A DNA stretch of 64,000 bases from Blasia pusilla (GCA_050084515.1 CM114272.1:45818001-45882000), one strand, 5' to 3'; positions 1 through 12,311 are shown, counted from the stretch's first letter. Notes: generated by a model not told the origin, from the letters alone. A program made the numbers and translations.

Positions 1-979
1 GCTAAGCCTTGAGAGGAAGCCATGTGGCACAAGATAAGATTAGCTCTATTTCGTACTCTTTTGGGTCTCTTGTGAGTATATAAAGAGGAGGGACCTTCAA
101 GGGTTCATCACCTTCTATTCCACATCTTGAGTCTTTTGTGTCACTCTTGAGTGTATGAATTTGGGATTGCTTGCTCTTCCAATGAGAGTGGATCACCCCT
201 CTTGGGAGAGTAACTTGACCATGGTCTATTCTTTGAGAATTTTCTAGAGTGTGGTGTGTGTGTGGATATGAGAGGTTTGTCACCTTAGAGGAGCTTAGTC
301 ATACTAATATAGTGAATGTTTTGGCTTGTTACTTTCCCAATGAGAGTGGATTACACCTCTTGGGAGAATAATTCCCCTAAAACCCATTCTTGAGGAGAGT
401 AGAGAATGTCTGTCAAGCATGGATAGGGGTGGAGCACGAGTTGTGCCCAACTTTCCTTTCCTTAATCCATATCATGTCAAGATACTCTTTGTAGATAGGC
501 ACTGGTTCATTCGCTATTTAATTTATCACTTTGGGGAGGCGTTCATGAACCAGGTCATTCAATCTCCAACTCCGGTGATCCTTCCTATCGTCACATATGG
601 AAGGACATGGGATTGTACTTTTTATGTCCTTATATAGCGATCCATGGATGTCAATAGGCCTGCTCAAGTAGGGTTTAATACTAGTTGTGCTATCTTCCTC
701 GTATACAAGCGTAAAATAGTTTATAGGGATTTTATAGTTAGGAATTTTGGGGTCCGGTGTTACGAACAAGTGATCGCCTCGGCACTTCCATTTGTGATAC
801 CTATCGTGAGAGAATGGAGAGAATACATAATAATTTTATATTGAAAAAGAAGATCTTCTCAGAGAGTTCATCTTGCATCCACCGCGTCTGCCGTAGCTAG
901 AAGGCCTGCCCTTACTCGAAGAAAGGCTCTCGACACGACACCGGTTCGTCTCTAAATTTTTTTCCGCTTATGATGGTGC
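1..979. other. Unassigned repeat-like sequence
   Basis: No recognisable coding domain. A TATA-like string (TATATAAA, 77-84) is followed by two imperfect direct copies of a roughly 37-bp unit (177-213 and 335-371, core AATGAGAGTGGAT). This looks like LTR or leader sequence of an unidentified element. The short open frames at 419-844 resemble nothing I know. Confidence 0.35.
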
Positions 980-3234
980 TTTGGTGGTGATCCACCTACA
1001 GTCATCTTCCTTAAGCCCTAGTTTATTCAAATCTCCTCCTTGTCTCTTACGTCCTCCCCATGGCCAATGCAATCATCTAAGTTCCTCTGCTACATTGAGT
1101 TCTCCACGCCTCCCTCACGAGCTCATATCCACTCCATGCATCTCAACGCTCGTCTCCAACAACAATAAAGAAGCTCCGCACCATAGGAAGAGACACCCAC
1201 CCTGGCATGTCTCTCTATGGGACTATTCGCTACGGGAATGTCCTCCGCATGTGTGCTCTTCTCCCCGAACCCTTCTGATCAGCGAACACCACCTGTGAAT
1301 GCTGCCAACGTGGTCACCATATCTTGACGTGGTCGACCACCACTACTCCTTGCAAGCTGCACTAGTAGATGGCTCACGCGTCCATCATCTGATGGCCACC
1401 TTGGCTGATAAGGAACCGTCTGCTCCAAAAAATCCAGAATGAAACCAAGGGGATACAACACTATACTCCCTACCAACACATCATAGGACTCTACCGGTGT
1501 CGTAATTGCCCGAGTGTGCACCATTGCACTATCCGACTCATGCTCTGGCTGGAGTCTAACCACCAACTCTGGTTGAGTCATGTAGCGCGTGGATGATACA
1601 CCCCCAATAGAGGTCTCTATCTGAAAGGGGCAATGCTCGATGTTGCCTTTCTATAACCCCAATGCCAAACACGCTGCCTTCCCTAACATCAAGGGTTACG
1701 CTCCTGAATCAAGTAGGATGCATTGCGGGTGGTACATCGTACCTATGGGACTAACCAAGCAAAAAACTCTTGCATGGTCATCCAACAATACCCCACTTGG
1801 TATGATCATGGCTCGCTGTATGGCCGGTCGAGCTAGCATATCTACCAACTTTGCCGCTGCCGCATGCCATGACTCAGTGGGGAACCTCCCGAGCACCTCC
1901 TCCGAGGTCAAGTCCACCACCTCCTCAACTACCTCTTAACGAGAGGTTGTCACCTCTCCATGTTCATACAATGTGGCGGCTAGCCAAAACACCTCCGTTG
2001 ATCCAACTCCCAAGGTTGTCAACTCCATGGCGGAAAACAACAGAGTCTCGCTCACGGTAGTAGCCACCTCCAACAACATGGTGGACATTGGCTCCTCCCG
2101 AGCCATCTCTCCAACTCCTCGTGACGTCGACACATCTGCCTCACTCGTGGGTACCACCAGTCTTCAAGGCACCATCAACGGTGTATGTAATGCCTCCAAC
2201 AATGTAAACGATTGGGGAACCTTGGCCCTATGGGTCAATCTCCACCCCACCTCTCAGTGGCTCGGTCACTCTCGCAACACCCCGAGTCACTACCGTAACA
2301 GCCTCAACCTGAGTCGCACTGCACATAAACCTCAAACCCATATAGTCCTTCCGTGTATCCTGATATGACATGGAGGTTGGAGCCACACTAGCTACTCTTG
2401 ACTCCGTGCCTATCACTGGCTGCATCATCATCATGGCAGCAATCCTCTACTCCAACTGATCGATCCGAGTAAGGAGCGATGCATCGGGTGCACGTCCTCC
2501 ATCTCCTGTGACTTGTGATGGCACTCTACCACCACGATCATCCACCACTTGATCTCCACCAACTCTCTTGCCTCCAAGTCCTCTACCTACCTCTGGGCAT
2601 ACCTCCCAGCGAAGATCATAATGTACACCTATTCCTAGTGTGACCATATCGGTGACAATAGTCACATTGCAACTATGGTGGGGCCATCCTCTATGGCTCC
2701 TGAGCAATCGTAGGCGCCCGTGGCCCTCTCCCATGTTGTGGGCACTCCCTTTGCCTATGTGAACTGCCACACGTCCAACAAACCAACCCTGGTCCCTAGT
2801 GGGAAACATATGTTAGTACAGGCCGTTGCCTCATCGGCTCACGATACCCGCCTTGCTCTCTGGGCCAACCGGACCGCTCCCGTGGTACAAGTGCATGCTA
2901 GAACACCTGTAGGCCTACTCCTGCTTGTTGAATCCCGCAAAAATCCCGTGGTCACCACTTGCTCCTCACTCATGTTGAGCTCTATCCGCTCAGACAACTC
3001 GAAGACCACCTTCAATGTGGGCTTCGTCATGTGAAGCAACATCGCATCCCGAACTCTCCCCCGTATCTCTTCGTCCAGCACTCCATACCAAAACTATACT
3101 GACAACGCCTCAGTCATCCCATATGTGGCAATAATCAACCGTCGTATGCGCTTGAACGCCTCCCTCAGACTCTCACCCGATCTCCGCTAAAAATCCTATC
3201 GACTCTTCAACTTGTCAATCCGCACACCTTGGTA
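980..3234 (-). mobile_element. Old Ty3/gypsy gag-protease fragment, distal half
   Basis: Minus-strand relic continuing the fragment at 17787-18480; the two halves were separated by the copia insertion at 3240. Pieces match the gypsy at 8137-17351 in order: the segment at 2839-3081 (LSERIELNM) matches the plus-strand stretch near 10840, and the short coiled segment near 2450 (RIDQLE) matches MAARIEQLEQ near 11370. Reading order on the minus strand is gag, then protease. Many frameshifts are present. It must be older than the copia, which is inserted in it. Confidence 0.7.
1279..1920 (-). pseudogene. Retropepsin-like protease of the old gypsy
   Basis: The aspartic protease that would process the retroelement polyprotein. 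The minus-strand frame from 1920 carries the active-site triad D-S-G-A in CILLDSGAQPL (Asp codon near 1710), followed in a second open stretch by a flap and C-terminal-like region ending near 1281. A stop and a small gap separate the two parts, so it is not functional as read. The alanine-rich stretch upstream (ESWHAAAAKLVDM) matches the plus-strand gypsy near 11930 (YLAAAKAKMDALP). That copy has lost the recognisable D-S-G segment that should follow. Confidence 0.55.
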
Positions 3235-3239
3235 GCTCC

Positions 3240-3551
3240 TATTGAAGATTGAGTTACAGTCAAGCTCATCAAACATCCAAACTGCTACATTTGGTTCTCA
3301 CACGAACTAGGGAAGGTTAATCTTGGTTAGTCAATTAAGCACGATTATCTTAACTAGGGTTAGTTAATCATAATTAGTCTAACTCGACACTATGGTTAAG
3401 ATTAGGGTTAGGGTTGCTTGTACATACCCTATATAATTGAGAAGGAGACCATCCTCCACTAATTCTCTCATTCCAAATTTCATTCTCCATGGTGGTGTGT
3501 GAGTGCAAGAGGCGTTTTCTACCAATTATGCTTCTTTAGCAATTTTCTACA
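3240..3551 (+). repeat. Copia 5' LTR
   Basis: 312 bp, pairs with 17470-17781 at high identity and ends in ...CTACA. It contains TATATAAT near 3430 as a probable core promoter. The start is written here as TATTGAAG because that gives a clean 5-bp target duplication; the usual TG would fall three bases later. Confidence 0.9.
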
Positions 3552-3563
3552 TGATATCAGAGT
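3552..3563 (+). promoter_or_regulatory. Copia primer-binding site
   Basis: TGATATCAGAGT directly abuts the 5' LTR. It differs by one base from the usual plant copia site complementary to the 3' end of initiator tRNA-Met (TGGTATCAGAGC-type), so minus-strand DNA synthesis would start here. Confidence 0.8.
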
Positions 3564-4062
3564 AATAGGAGGACATCACTTGAAATTCTTGGTATTTGAG
3601 GAGAGAAGAGAGGCAAGATAAGGCACAATTTTATTTTGGGAGAAGGAAATTTTTCTCAAAGCTCAGTGGGTACAGATTTTAGGAGGAGCTTTGACGGTGC
3701 TAAAACTTTGGAGGCAGTTTTGAGGGCTTTCCTAGTTGATTTAGCCATCTGGATCCGAAATGGCTAATAAGATGCCGGGGGTATCTAGTTTTTGTAATGC
3801 TTATCAAGAGCTTTCCAACACATCCAAAATGCTCAATTTTGACATTCTGAACTCCTGTAATAGCAATTTAAGTGTAGGAAAGTGCAATTAGTGGAGAAAA
3901 GTTGTGCTAGTTTGCTCTCTACATGCCAATTTTGACTAGTTCTTTCATACAGTTGATCAATTTTGGCAAATTTGAGGTTGATTTTTGTGTAGGAGTGGTC
4001 TATGCTTCAATTGGACCAGTGGAGTACCTAAAATTATGTTTTTGTGAGTGAAATAGTTCATT

Positions 4063-4920
4063 ATGGAGTATTCCTCTACAACAATCACAAGCGAGAAGCT
4101 AGATAAGCAAAATTATAATGTTTGGAAGTTTCGCATGAAAAAATCTCACGTGGGTCAAGAAATATGGGAGCTTGTCACAGATGATGAGGCCAAGCCAAAA
4201 GGTGACTCATCAAACTTGAATGTTCGCGCTTTAAATAAATGCGCAAGGCAAGTAATCCATTACATTTCAATAACTATTAGTTCGCCAATGATATATCACA
4301 TTCAAGATGTCGATATTCTGAAAGAGGTCTGGGATGCATTGGAAAAGTTGTTCCAAACATCTACAAAGGCCAGAAAGCTTCAATTGAAACAGAAATTGAA
4401 CGAAGTGAAGAAAGGATCGTAGAGCATGAATGATTATATTTTGAATATTAAACATATTGTTGATTAGTTGAATAGCTTTAGAGTGACAATAGAAGATGAC
4501 GATCTGATTTTATTCACTCTTCAAGGCCTTCCAAAGGATTACAAGTCCTTTGAGACCTCTATCTCTGTGAGAGAGAAGTATCCAACCTTTCAAGAGTTAG
4601 TCCTACTGTTAATCAGTGAAGAGATGCGCCTAGTAGGCAACGGTAGCTCGTCTAGTCTACAAGAGAGTGCGCTATTTGCAGGTTATGGATCAAACAGAGG
4701 CAGGGGTTGAGGTAGAAGCTTCCGTGGTCGTGGTGGATATCAAGCATATGGAGGAAGAGGCACTCAATATAACGTTATTCAATCAACTACGAATCAGAAT
4801 TAGTCACAATCACAAGGTGATGATGGTGGAAACCGTTAGGGTCGAGGTCAGCAACAGAGGGTCCTTGGATCTTGCAATTATTATGGGATAAAGGGTCATT
4901 ATGCAAAGTTTTGCTCCTAG
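4063..4920 (+). pseudogene. Copia gag (UBN2-type) with zinc knuckle
   Basis: Capsid-like nucleocapsid protein. It starts MEYSSTTITSEKLDKQNY, followed by the copia gag hallmark NVWKFRMK and the helical region around KLFQTSTKARKLQLKQ. A glycine/arginine-rich linker and a CCHC knuckle (CNYYGIKGHYAKFC, near 4875-4915) follow. It is broken at about seven in-frame stops. Most are TAG where CAG (Gln) is expected, one is TAA for CAA and one TGA for CGA. Confidence 0.85.
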
Positions 4921-5025
4921 AAGAAGGCAGATATGAAAACAGGAACCTTACAGCAACAAAACTATATGGAGCAACATCACCAAGGGAAGTACCAAGAACA
5001 ATAACATTCACAAATTGAGGATCTC

Positions 5026-6355
5026 TTGGTCAAGACTCATCATATGGGAGTAATGGTCAAGAAAGATTGGACAACATATTGGTACATTGACTCAAGTGCA
5101 TCAAATCATATGACCTCACAAGCTAAACGGTTTAGTAGTTTGGAGCCGGTGAAAGACCTTGCAATTGCGCTCATAGGAGATGACACTCAACATCATATTA
5201 CGCATACCGATAAAGTTTCAATAGCATCAGATAGTCTTTGTGCTCTTGGAAATATTCTCTATGTTTCTACCATTGCAAGAAACTTGATCTCTGTAGGACA
5301 TATAGTAGAACATGGTTATAAAGTGAAGTTTGACACTGATGGTTGTTTCATTGAAATAATGGATGACCAGACTACGATAGCCAAAAGAACTAGATCTGGA
5401 AGAATGTTCAAATTAGATGTTTCTATGGCAGAGATTCAAATAGAAATGTGTGGTCAAACCAGCCAACAAGTCACGGATCTAAATGTGTGGCATAAGAGAT
5501 TCTCTTATGCCGGAATTTTGAATTGGACATATGAATCTTCAAAGATTACAGAGTCTTTCATCATCTAATATAGTAATATGACTTCCTAAATTAGCAAGTC
5601 GTGCTACGTTAGAGGTATGTCCTACTTGCCAATTTGGAAAATAAGCTAGATTTCTTTTTCCAAAACAAGGTAGAAGAGCATCCAAGATATTGGAGTTGAT
5701 CCATAGTGATGTGTGGACAACATCACAACATAGCCTTAGTGGTTGCCAGTACTTTGTTTCATTTGTTGATGACTTCTCTAGGTATATATGGGTATATTTT
5801 TTGAAAACCAGGTCAGAAGTATTCTCAGTGTTCCAAACATTCAAAGTTCTAGTAGAGAAGCAGAGTGGAGAATACATTCTTAAATTGCGTTGTGATTGAG
5901 GAGGAGAATATCTTTCAACAGAGTTTGATAACTACTTACGTCAAAATGGCATCCAATATCAAGTGACTTGCCGTTACACTCCACAAATAATGGAGTGGAT
6001 GAGAGGAAGGATCGACATATTGCTGAGGCGGCACAAGCTATGTTGAATGAGAAGAACATGCTTAAGGTATATTGGGTTGATTAAGAAGACTGCACATTTT
6101 CCAGATTGGAAAATAAGATGTGCAGTCTTCTTAATCAACCAAACTCCAACAGTAAGAGTTTATGATAAGACTCCATTCAAAATATTTACAGGAAGTAAAC
6201 CTGATTTTTCCTTCTTGAAAGTATTTGGTTGTATTTATTATGCTCATGTTTCTTCTGAAAGACGTCAGAAATTAGACCCCAAGTCTAAAAGATGTATTTT
6301 CATTGGCTACGCTGATGGAACTAAGGGGTATAAGTGCTACATTCCATCCTCTAGG
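5026..6355 (+). pseudogene. Copia protease and integrase
   Basis: Protease-like segment with YIDSSASNHMT (active-site D-S-[GS]-A, near 5080), then the HHCC zinc region, then the integrase core (HSDVW near 5700, FVDDFSRY near 5765, GGEY near 5900), and a copia C-terminal stretch (FKIFTGSKPDFSFLKVFGC). The polyprotein would cleave itself and insert the cDNA. Frame is lost at 5565, near 5900 and at the foldback at 6075-6140, where CAVFLINQ is preceded by an inverted copy of itself. Confidence 0.85.
6075..6140. repeat. Foldback: perfect 23-bp inverted duplication
   Basis: Arm 6075-6097 is the exact reverse complement of 6118-6140, with 20 bp between that contain a further small palindrome (TTTTCCA/TGGAAAA). 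The right arm is the native coding sequence for CAVFLINQ; the left arm replaces the expected upstream integrase codons. This is the mark of a template switch. Confidence 0.85.
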
Positions 6356-6771
6356 TAGCTTATTATTATCGCGATGTTGTCTTTGATAAGTTAAAGTCAT
6401 AGTTTGCTCCATCTGAGCCTATTCCACCTCTAAAATCGTCTATTGAGGGGGAGAATATGACTGTAAACCAACAGACATTGCTTTCAATTTCCCCAAGTAC
6501 TAGTGTAGGATTAGGAGAAGTCCTAGATTCATCAGTTAAATGTGTGAGTCCATGGACGGGAAGAGTACGTATTCAGTCTGTTGACACTAGTCAGATGTAG
6601 AGTTAGGTGTTAGAGGCATCTACCTTTGAACGACAACTTCGTAGATCAAGTAGAGTCACACATCTTGTTCATAGATTCATAAATGAAGGTTTCCTTATGA
6701 CACATCATGCATATATGATGACTACCCTTCAAGAATAGGAGCCGAGTTATTTTGAAGAAGCTGTAAGTAAA

Positions 6772-8136
6772 GTCGCATGGATTGAAGCTATGGAGGAAGA
6801 GCTTGCTGCATTAAGATATCAACAGACATGGTAGCTGGTTGATATACCTTCCAATAAGGAAGCTATTGGTTGTAAATGGGTTTATAAAATCAAGCGCAAT
6901 CAAGATGGTATAATTAACAGATACAAAGCAAGATTGGTGGCTAAGGGCTATGCACAACAATATGGTATTGATTATGAGGAAACACTTAGCCCTATTGCAA
7001 AGATGGCGACTATGAGAACAGTGGTTGCAGTTGCAGTAAGTAAGAAGTGGAGATTACATCATATGGACGTCAAGAATGCCTTCTTGAATGGAGGTATATA
7101 TGAATCAACCACCAGGATATGAGCATCCGGAGTTTCCATTTCGCGTATGCAGGTTGAAGAAAGCTCTATACGGGCTCAAACAAGCTCCAAGAGCTTGATA
7201 TGGCAAGATTGCATACGTCCTACAAGAGTTGGGTTTTAGGGTATATGATTCTGACTCGCTATATGTCTTGAGAAGACAAGATCATATGGTTATCATTGTG
7301 TTGTATGTTGACAATCTTCTGATTATTGGGAGTACTGAAGAAATGGTACAACAAGTCAAGCTAAAGTTACAAGGAGAATTTGATATGAAGGACTTGGGAG
7401 AACTCAAGTACTTCCTTGATGTTGAGTTTATCAAGGTTGGAGAGAGCATGTGGTTACTACAACAACAATATGCTCTTCACATGCTTTCAAAATATGGTAT
7501 GACAGCTTTTAATCCAATCTCTACACCATTGGACCAGAGTGTGAAGCTAAGAGTGGATGAAGGAGAGGTGCTTGCAGATTCTAATATGTACAGGCGCATG
7601 ATTGGAAGTTTGATCAATCTAACTATAACCAGGCCAGATTTGAGCTATGTAGTTGGCCTAGTGAGCCAATTTATGCAAGCGTCTCGAAAACCTCACCTTG
7701 ATGCTGTGAGGAGGATTATGCGGTATTTGAAATTATCTGTTCAATTCGGGTTTAAATATGAACCTTCTCCAAGTTTACAATTACAGGGATTCACAGATGC
7801 TGATTGGGTATGAAGCTTGTCTAATCGACACTCCACATCTAGTTATTCATTTACTTTGGGAAGCAAAGCTATAAGTTGGGCTTCAAAGAAGCAACCTACA
7901 GTTGCTTTATCTTCAACAGAGGCTGAGTATGCAGCATGTGAGGCGGTCTTGTTTCATCGATTACTTGTTGAGATTGGTGTTAGTAACTTAGGACCTAGTG
8001 TAATATATGCAGACAATTTAAGTAGCATCAAGCTTGCTAATAACCTTGTGTTTCATGCTCGTACAAAGCATGTTCAAGTGCACTATCATTTTGTTAGAGA
8101 GAAAGTGCTTGCTGGAGAAATTGGTCTTGTGTATAT
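6772..8136 (+). pseudogene. Copia reverse transcriptase and RNase H
   Basis: RT domain starts WIEAMEEELAAL and continues through [23 protein letters not shown] (near 7065) and the catalytic box, here YVDN at 7304-7315 in place of YVDD. RNase H follows with FTDADW (near 7795) and SSTEAEY (near 7912). The last residues (LVYI) run into the gypsy insertion; the remaining codons are at 17356-17460. Stops at 6832, 7120, 7198 and 7811. The D-to-N change in the catalytic box would inactivate RT by itself. Confidence 0.9.
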
Positions 8137-8504
8137 TGTCATGACCATACGGATTATGTCGTAGAGTATGGTGTGCTAGTAGAGGCCATTCCTTATGTAG
8201 GACCGTAGTGGCTTGGTAGAGATGCGGTTCCATACATAGGGTTGGGGGTTACTCACTTGGGGGTGACTTTCCCAGTAGGGCCCGCTCTTAGGTTGGAGGA
8301 TATAAGGTGGCTTGCCCTCAAAGAACAGTCAGTTCTTTGAGTTGAGCCTGTTGCGTTGGGAGTTAGCCTTGGTAGTAAGTAGAGCTCTTGGCTATGGTGT
8401 TTCCCGCAAGGTTCGACCTAGATTCTCTCATCGTGGAGTGGCTTTGGCTCGTTTTTATGTGATTGTAAACGTGTTTTATGACAGTAGGTCTTTCACGGAT
8501 TTCA
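8137..8504 (+). repeat. Gypsy 5' LTR, lacking its first 104 bp (segment A)
   Basis: Matches 16877-17245. It begins TGTCATGACC, which in the complete LTR at 16771-17245 is an internal site just after a GC dinucleotide in a palindrome. It ends GGATTTCA, directly before the primer-binding site. It keeps the promoter (TATAAGG at 8301), so transcription could still start in it. Confidence 0.85.
8301..8341 (+). promoter_or_regulatory. Gypsy core promoter and RNA 5' hairpin
   Basis: TATAAGG at 8301 is followed 29 bases later by CAGTTCTTTGAG (8330-8341), a plausible RNA start. The arms CTCAAAGAAC (8317-8326) and GTTCTTTGAG (8332-8341) form a perfect 10-bp stem. The RNA start site is inferred from spacing only. 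Confidence 0.55.
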
Positions 8505-8516
8505 CTCAAAGAACTG
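8505..8516 (+). promoter_or_regulatory. Self-complementary primer-binding site
   Basis: CTCAAAGAACTG sits exactly after the LTR end and is the perfect reverse complement of 8330-8341, the predicted RNA 5' end. This is the arrangement known from the self-priming Tf1/sushi retrotransposons, in which the RNA folds back to prime itself. I see no tRNA-complementary site here. Confidence 0.65.
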
Positions 8517-10223
8517 GAGTAGATCGATGGTAGCTTCTATTGTAGATCAGTAGGATCTGGTTAGGGCTGATTGTGTACTCAGCCGTGGATGTTCGCGGCT
8601 TGTTGCCTATGTTGGAGGTAAGAATCAGGTGCGTGGTTGGTTGGGAAAGAAGCGCCTTGCTGAGAGCTTTCCAACGCGCTATAGATCGCCGGATTTCATC
8701 AAGGGAGTTGGAAGTTATCAAGCATTGAAGATTCTGGTCGTGTTCGACAATTTTCTAATGTGGAGAGCTTGGAGTGCGGAAGCTCTGTTGAAGTTCATCC
8801 AGATCGGGTGAGAGGTTCCTATTGCTACTTGTATTGTGATCTCATGTGAAGCTATCTGCTTGAGTGTGTGGAGCGTTGCGGATTTCTGCGTGCATGAAAC
8901 TTGGCGGAAGCGCTGTCGGATTTGCGGTTCTAGAGGTGTATGGACAGCAAGTTTGTCTGATTTTTACCTCGGAGTACGGAGCTCGGTTGTAGCTGAGTTT
9001 TTATGGGGAGATAGCTATGGTGGTCAATTGAATTCTGATTGAAACAAATTTGATTTCGGTCACGTATTTGTGAAGTAATTTCTGATCGAAATTTCGCGGA
9101 CTAGTTATGGTGGACAGCGGATCGGAGGGGCTGGTTGGTTGGTGACTCGTTCATTGTTGGAGACGCCTATCCCGTTGGGGGCGCCCTGGTTGGAACTCTC
9201 TCCATAGCGAAGCATGGCGAAGCGTGGCAAACGGGGCATGTCTTGGCGTTTCGAGGCTTCGAGGCAACTCGGGGCGAGTGGGCGTGAGAGGCGGAGTAAG
9301 GAGCAAGGAGCAAGCAAGCAAGCTTGCTTGCTTGGGCGTGAGGCAATTTTTGCAGGATTTGGGATTTGAGTTTTGCATAACTGGTCACCCATCTTTGGGC
9401 TATTCTGCCTGGAGGACGCTTAACTGCTGAGTTCTTAACTATGCCAGTGTACACACTGTTGTAGCTTATTTTGTGCTATTCGGAGATGTGTTAGGCGCTT
9501 TATGCATCTCAGATTTTTGGTTGATGTACCTCTAGCGCATAGTACGGTGTAGCCTCTCCATGCAGGTGATATTTTCAGGTGCTGCGAGTTCGACTAGCAC
9601 GTCATCGACCCGCGGCGGAGTAGCTATTGCGTTAGAATTGTGTGGTGGGTTTTGTGGATTCAGAGGGCACCACGTTTGGTGGATTGTGTTACCTTGATTT
9701 CCATTTGCGATTGGAGGGTTGTCGTTGGATTTCTGTGTTTGGATCCCCTCCATCGTGCTTCTTTTTGCTTGGCGCCCATTGTTAGGGTTGACGCTGATTT
9801 CGAGTAGTGTTACTCCTGTGTGCTAGCGGTAGTGAGGCTGGAGGGATGACGAGTAGATTGTGGGAGACTTCTTGTGGTGATGACAAGTTAGGTTGCCTAC
9901 ACCCATAGCTAGTAGAGCTAGAATAGTATAGCGACATCGACGTCACTTGGTAATTTGGTGGTGGTGCGGCATCGGCGTTGGTCATCACAGAGTTGTCGAG
10001 TGGTCGGTTGGGGACCGTGATGGGCGATGGTGGTTTCACGGAGTGGATCTAGGTATCGGCTACCTTTTCCACTTCCGACGGTTGATGAAGAGGAGGGCGA
10101 GGGTGTTCCAAACACCGAGTCTTCTACATTGTTATCGAAAGTGTTGCGGCTCCATTGATTTGGGACATGGACGGTGGATATGGGGCCATGAAGGGCCCAC
10201 GACGATACTCGGTGCAAATGGGC
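8517..10223 (+). other. Gypsy leader, no gene seen
   Basis: About 1.7 kb with no recognisable domain. Only short frames occur, and the small palindromic run near 9315-9330 (AAGCAAGCAAGCTTGCTTGCTT) has no evident role. Confidence 0.4.
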
Positions 10224-11860
10224 ACCATTGAGTTGGAGGACTTCATGCAGGAGTTTGATACGTGGTGTGATATGCAGATGTTGCGGAACGCCACGTTGTT
10301 TACACCCTTCTTGGCTTGAAGTAGTTGTTTCAAAGACACTTGGAAGGACCACCCATGGATGATTACCATGAGTTTAGGAAAGATCATGTTCTTTGAGATT
10401 GAGGCATGGAGACAATATTGGTCTCCAGGGCTATGTGTCTATCACCCATGGTGGTATTGGTAGTAGTGCTCCTACTATGCCGGCTAGCCCGACGTTGAGT
10501 GGTTGAGGCGGAGTGGGGATACGGTGGAGGTACTAGTGGGGGTACTAGTGGAGGTACTAGTGCCCCACCATCGTTTAGCCGGTTGTTGAGTTCTTCAAGA
10601 GGTTGAAGAAGAACTATCAAGGAGTGAAGACGGAGAAGTTGAGGAATCTTCAAGACTTTGAGCGAAAGGCGGTGAGAGTCTTTGTGAGGCATACACGCGT
10701 ATCGACGCTTGATTTCAGTTATCCAGGGTGTGGCGAGGATCGGCGATCGATTTTGGTATGGGATCTTGGACAGAGATTTGCGCCAGTAGGGTGCGTGATG
10801 GTACTCTTATGAGTGATGATTCACCCACATTGACCCATGTGTTTGCTCTATCTGAGAAGATTGAGCTTAACATGGTGAAGGAGAGAGTGGTGACATCCGC
10901 ATTGTGAGGGATACAACTACTACTTTCGTGTTCACCGCCCACCTCACGAGTCTCATAGTAGTAGTGGTGGTGGTAGTAGTAGTGGGAGTAGTGGGGGGTA
11001 CACGCGACCTCGAGTCAAGTCCTAGAGGGACATTTGTGCAGAGACCATTGCCTTCATTTGCTGCCCCAAGCAGGGCGATCATGTTGGACATGTGGAGGTG
11101 ATCATGTTAGGAAGTTTTGTCCCCAAGAGGATGGGAGACGGACTTTGGAGGATGGGCCTCGATCGGCCCCAACTCGGTGTGATCATTCGGGAGACTAGGT
11201 CATCCTCGAGAGCGTTGCTTTGATCTTCATCCGAGTTGAGATCGGGCCGTGGCCGTGGTGGAGTAGCTCCGAGAGGCCGAGGTGGTAGAGGTGGTAGGGG
11301 TGGTAGAGGTGGACCCGGTGGTTGGAGAGCCTACGGTGGCTACCCCGCCACTCTGATGAGTCACTATGGCTGCCCGGATTGAGCAGTTGGAGCAGAAGTT
11401 GGCTACTATGGTGGTATCCAAAGATAGATGTTCGGGAGCAGGGCTTCCACCTCTTATGGAGGGATGATCTCTCTTATATGGCGAAAAGAGGTTGAGGCAT
11501 CGGTTGAATTCTGAGAGGAGCCACTCGAGTGTCGAGCCACGTGGTGCTCTTGTGGAGTTGGACCCACAGAGGGGTGAGGGGGGAGGCGAGCTAGGCTTCC
11601 CAGTCATTCTTGTTGTATGAGGTGCTTAGGACTCCATCCATGGTTCCTCGCTGACCTATTGAGCCGACAGTGGGGATCGAGGCATCTACATCGCGTGTAG
11701 TAGACACGGATGCAAAGATCATCAATGATGTGCGGATGGCAACCGGTGTTAGGATCCCCATTGTTTTCGACCCGGAGCGATGGCTTTAGGAGTTGACTTA
11801 GCTCTTGTATTTGATTAGCGACCACGTTGTGTGAACGTGGGGTGTTACTACTACACGTAA
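10224..11860 (+). pseudogene. Gypsy gag-like region
   Basis: Starts MGTIELEDFMQEFDTWC, which matches the minus-strand gag at 18003-18221 (DDLIQEFDMWC). Further segments: a basic helical stretch (KKNYQGVKTEKLRNLQDFE, 10606-10662), a helix near 10845 (LSEKIELNM), a degenerate zinc-knuckle-like stretch near 11060, an RGG-rich run (11240-11330) and a short coiled segment (MAARIEQLEQKLATM, 11369-11413). A 14-15 bp tandem repeat lies at 10524-10563. Frequent stops and shifts make it non-coding now. A protease with an intact D-S-G, expected near 12000, was not found. Confidence 0.65.
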
Positions 11861-12311
11861 TGAGGTGGATGAGGGTGTTGCGGTGGAGCGACCCTCTATG
11901 TCAAGTAGCATTGAGTACCGGTGCTACTTGGCGGCAGCAAAGGCGAAGATGGATGCATTACCCCGGCCAGCCATTGATCGTGAGAGGCTTACACAAGGTG
12001 TATGTATGTTGGACAACCTAGTCACTTGGCCAGGAGACTTTTTGGAGGGTAATGTTTTGCTATGGATTCTCCTGCGCATGAGGAGGTAGAGGAGGTCCCT
12101 ATTTTTGCAGCGTGGCATCCTCATCGTTGGATGTGCCACTTTGGAGTTCAGCGGTGCACTATTTTTGGGCTCGACCCGGAGCAGAGGTGATCGCCTAGTG
12201 CATGAGGAGGAGGAGGCTTGGTGTGAGGCCACTTTATACCTCACGAGGAAGAGGAGGCCCCACGAGGAAGAGGAGGCGGACTCCTACTTCTGGTCCAGTT
12301 AGGTTATCCCT

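Noticed and set aside
419-844. Two consecutive frames with similar ends (PTPVILPIV and ALPFVIPIV)
   Set aside because: Short, no domain, no supporting signals; perhaps a local duplication, but too weak to call a gene.
3400-3420. Telomere-like TTAGGGTTAGGG in the copia LTR (also at 17630)
   Set aside because: Only two units, present in both LTR copies as part of the LTR; not an interstitial telomere.
9224-9430. Frames around the AAGCAAGCAAGC palindrome in the gypsy leader
   Set aside because: Overlapping frames on both strands, low complexity, no domain.
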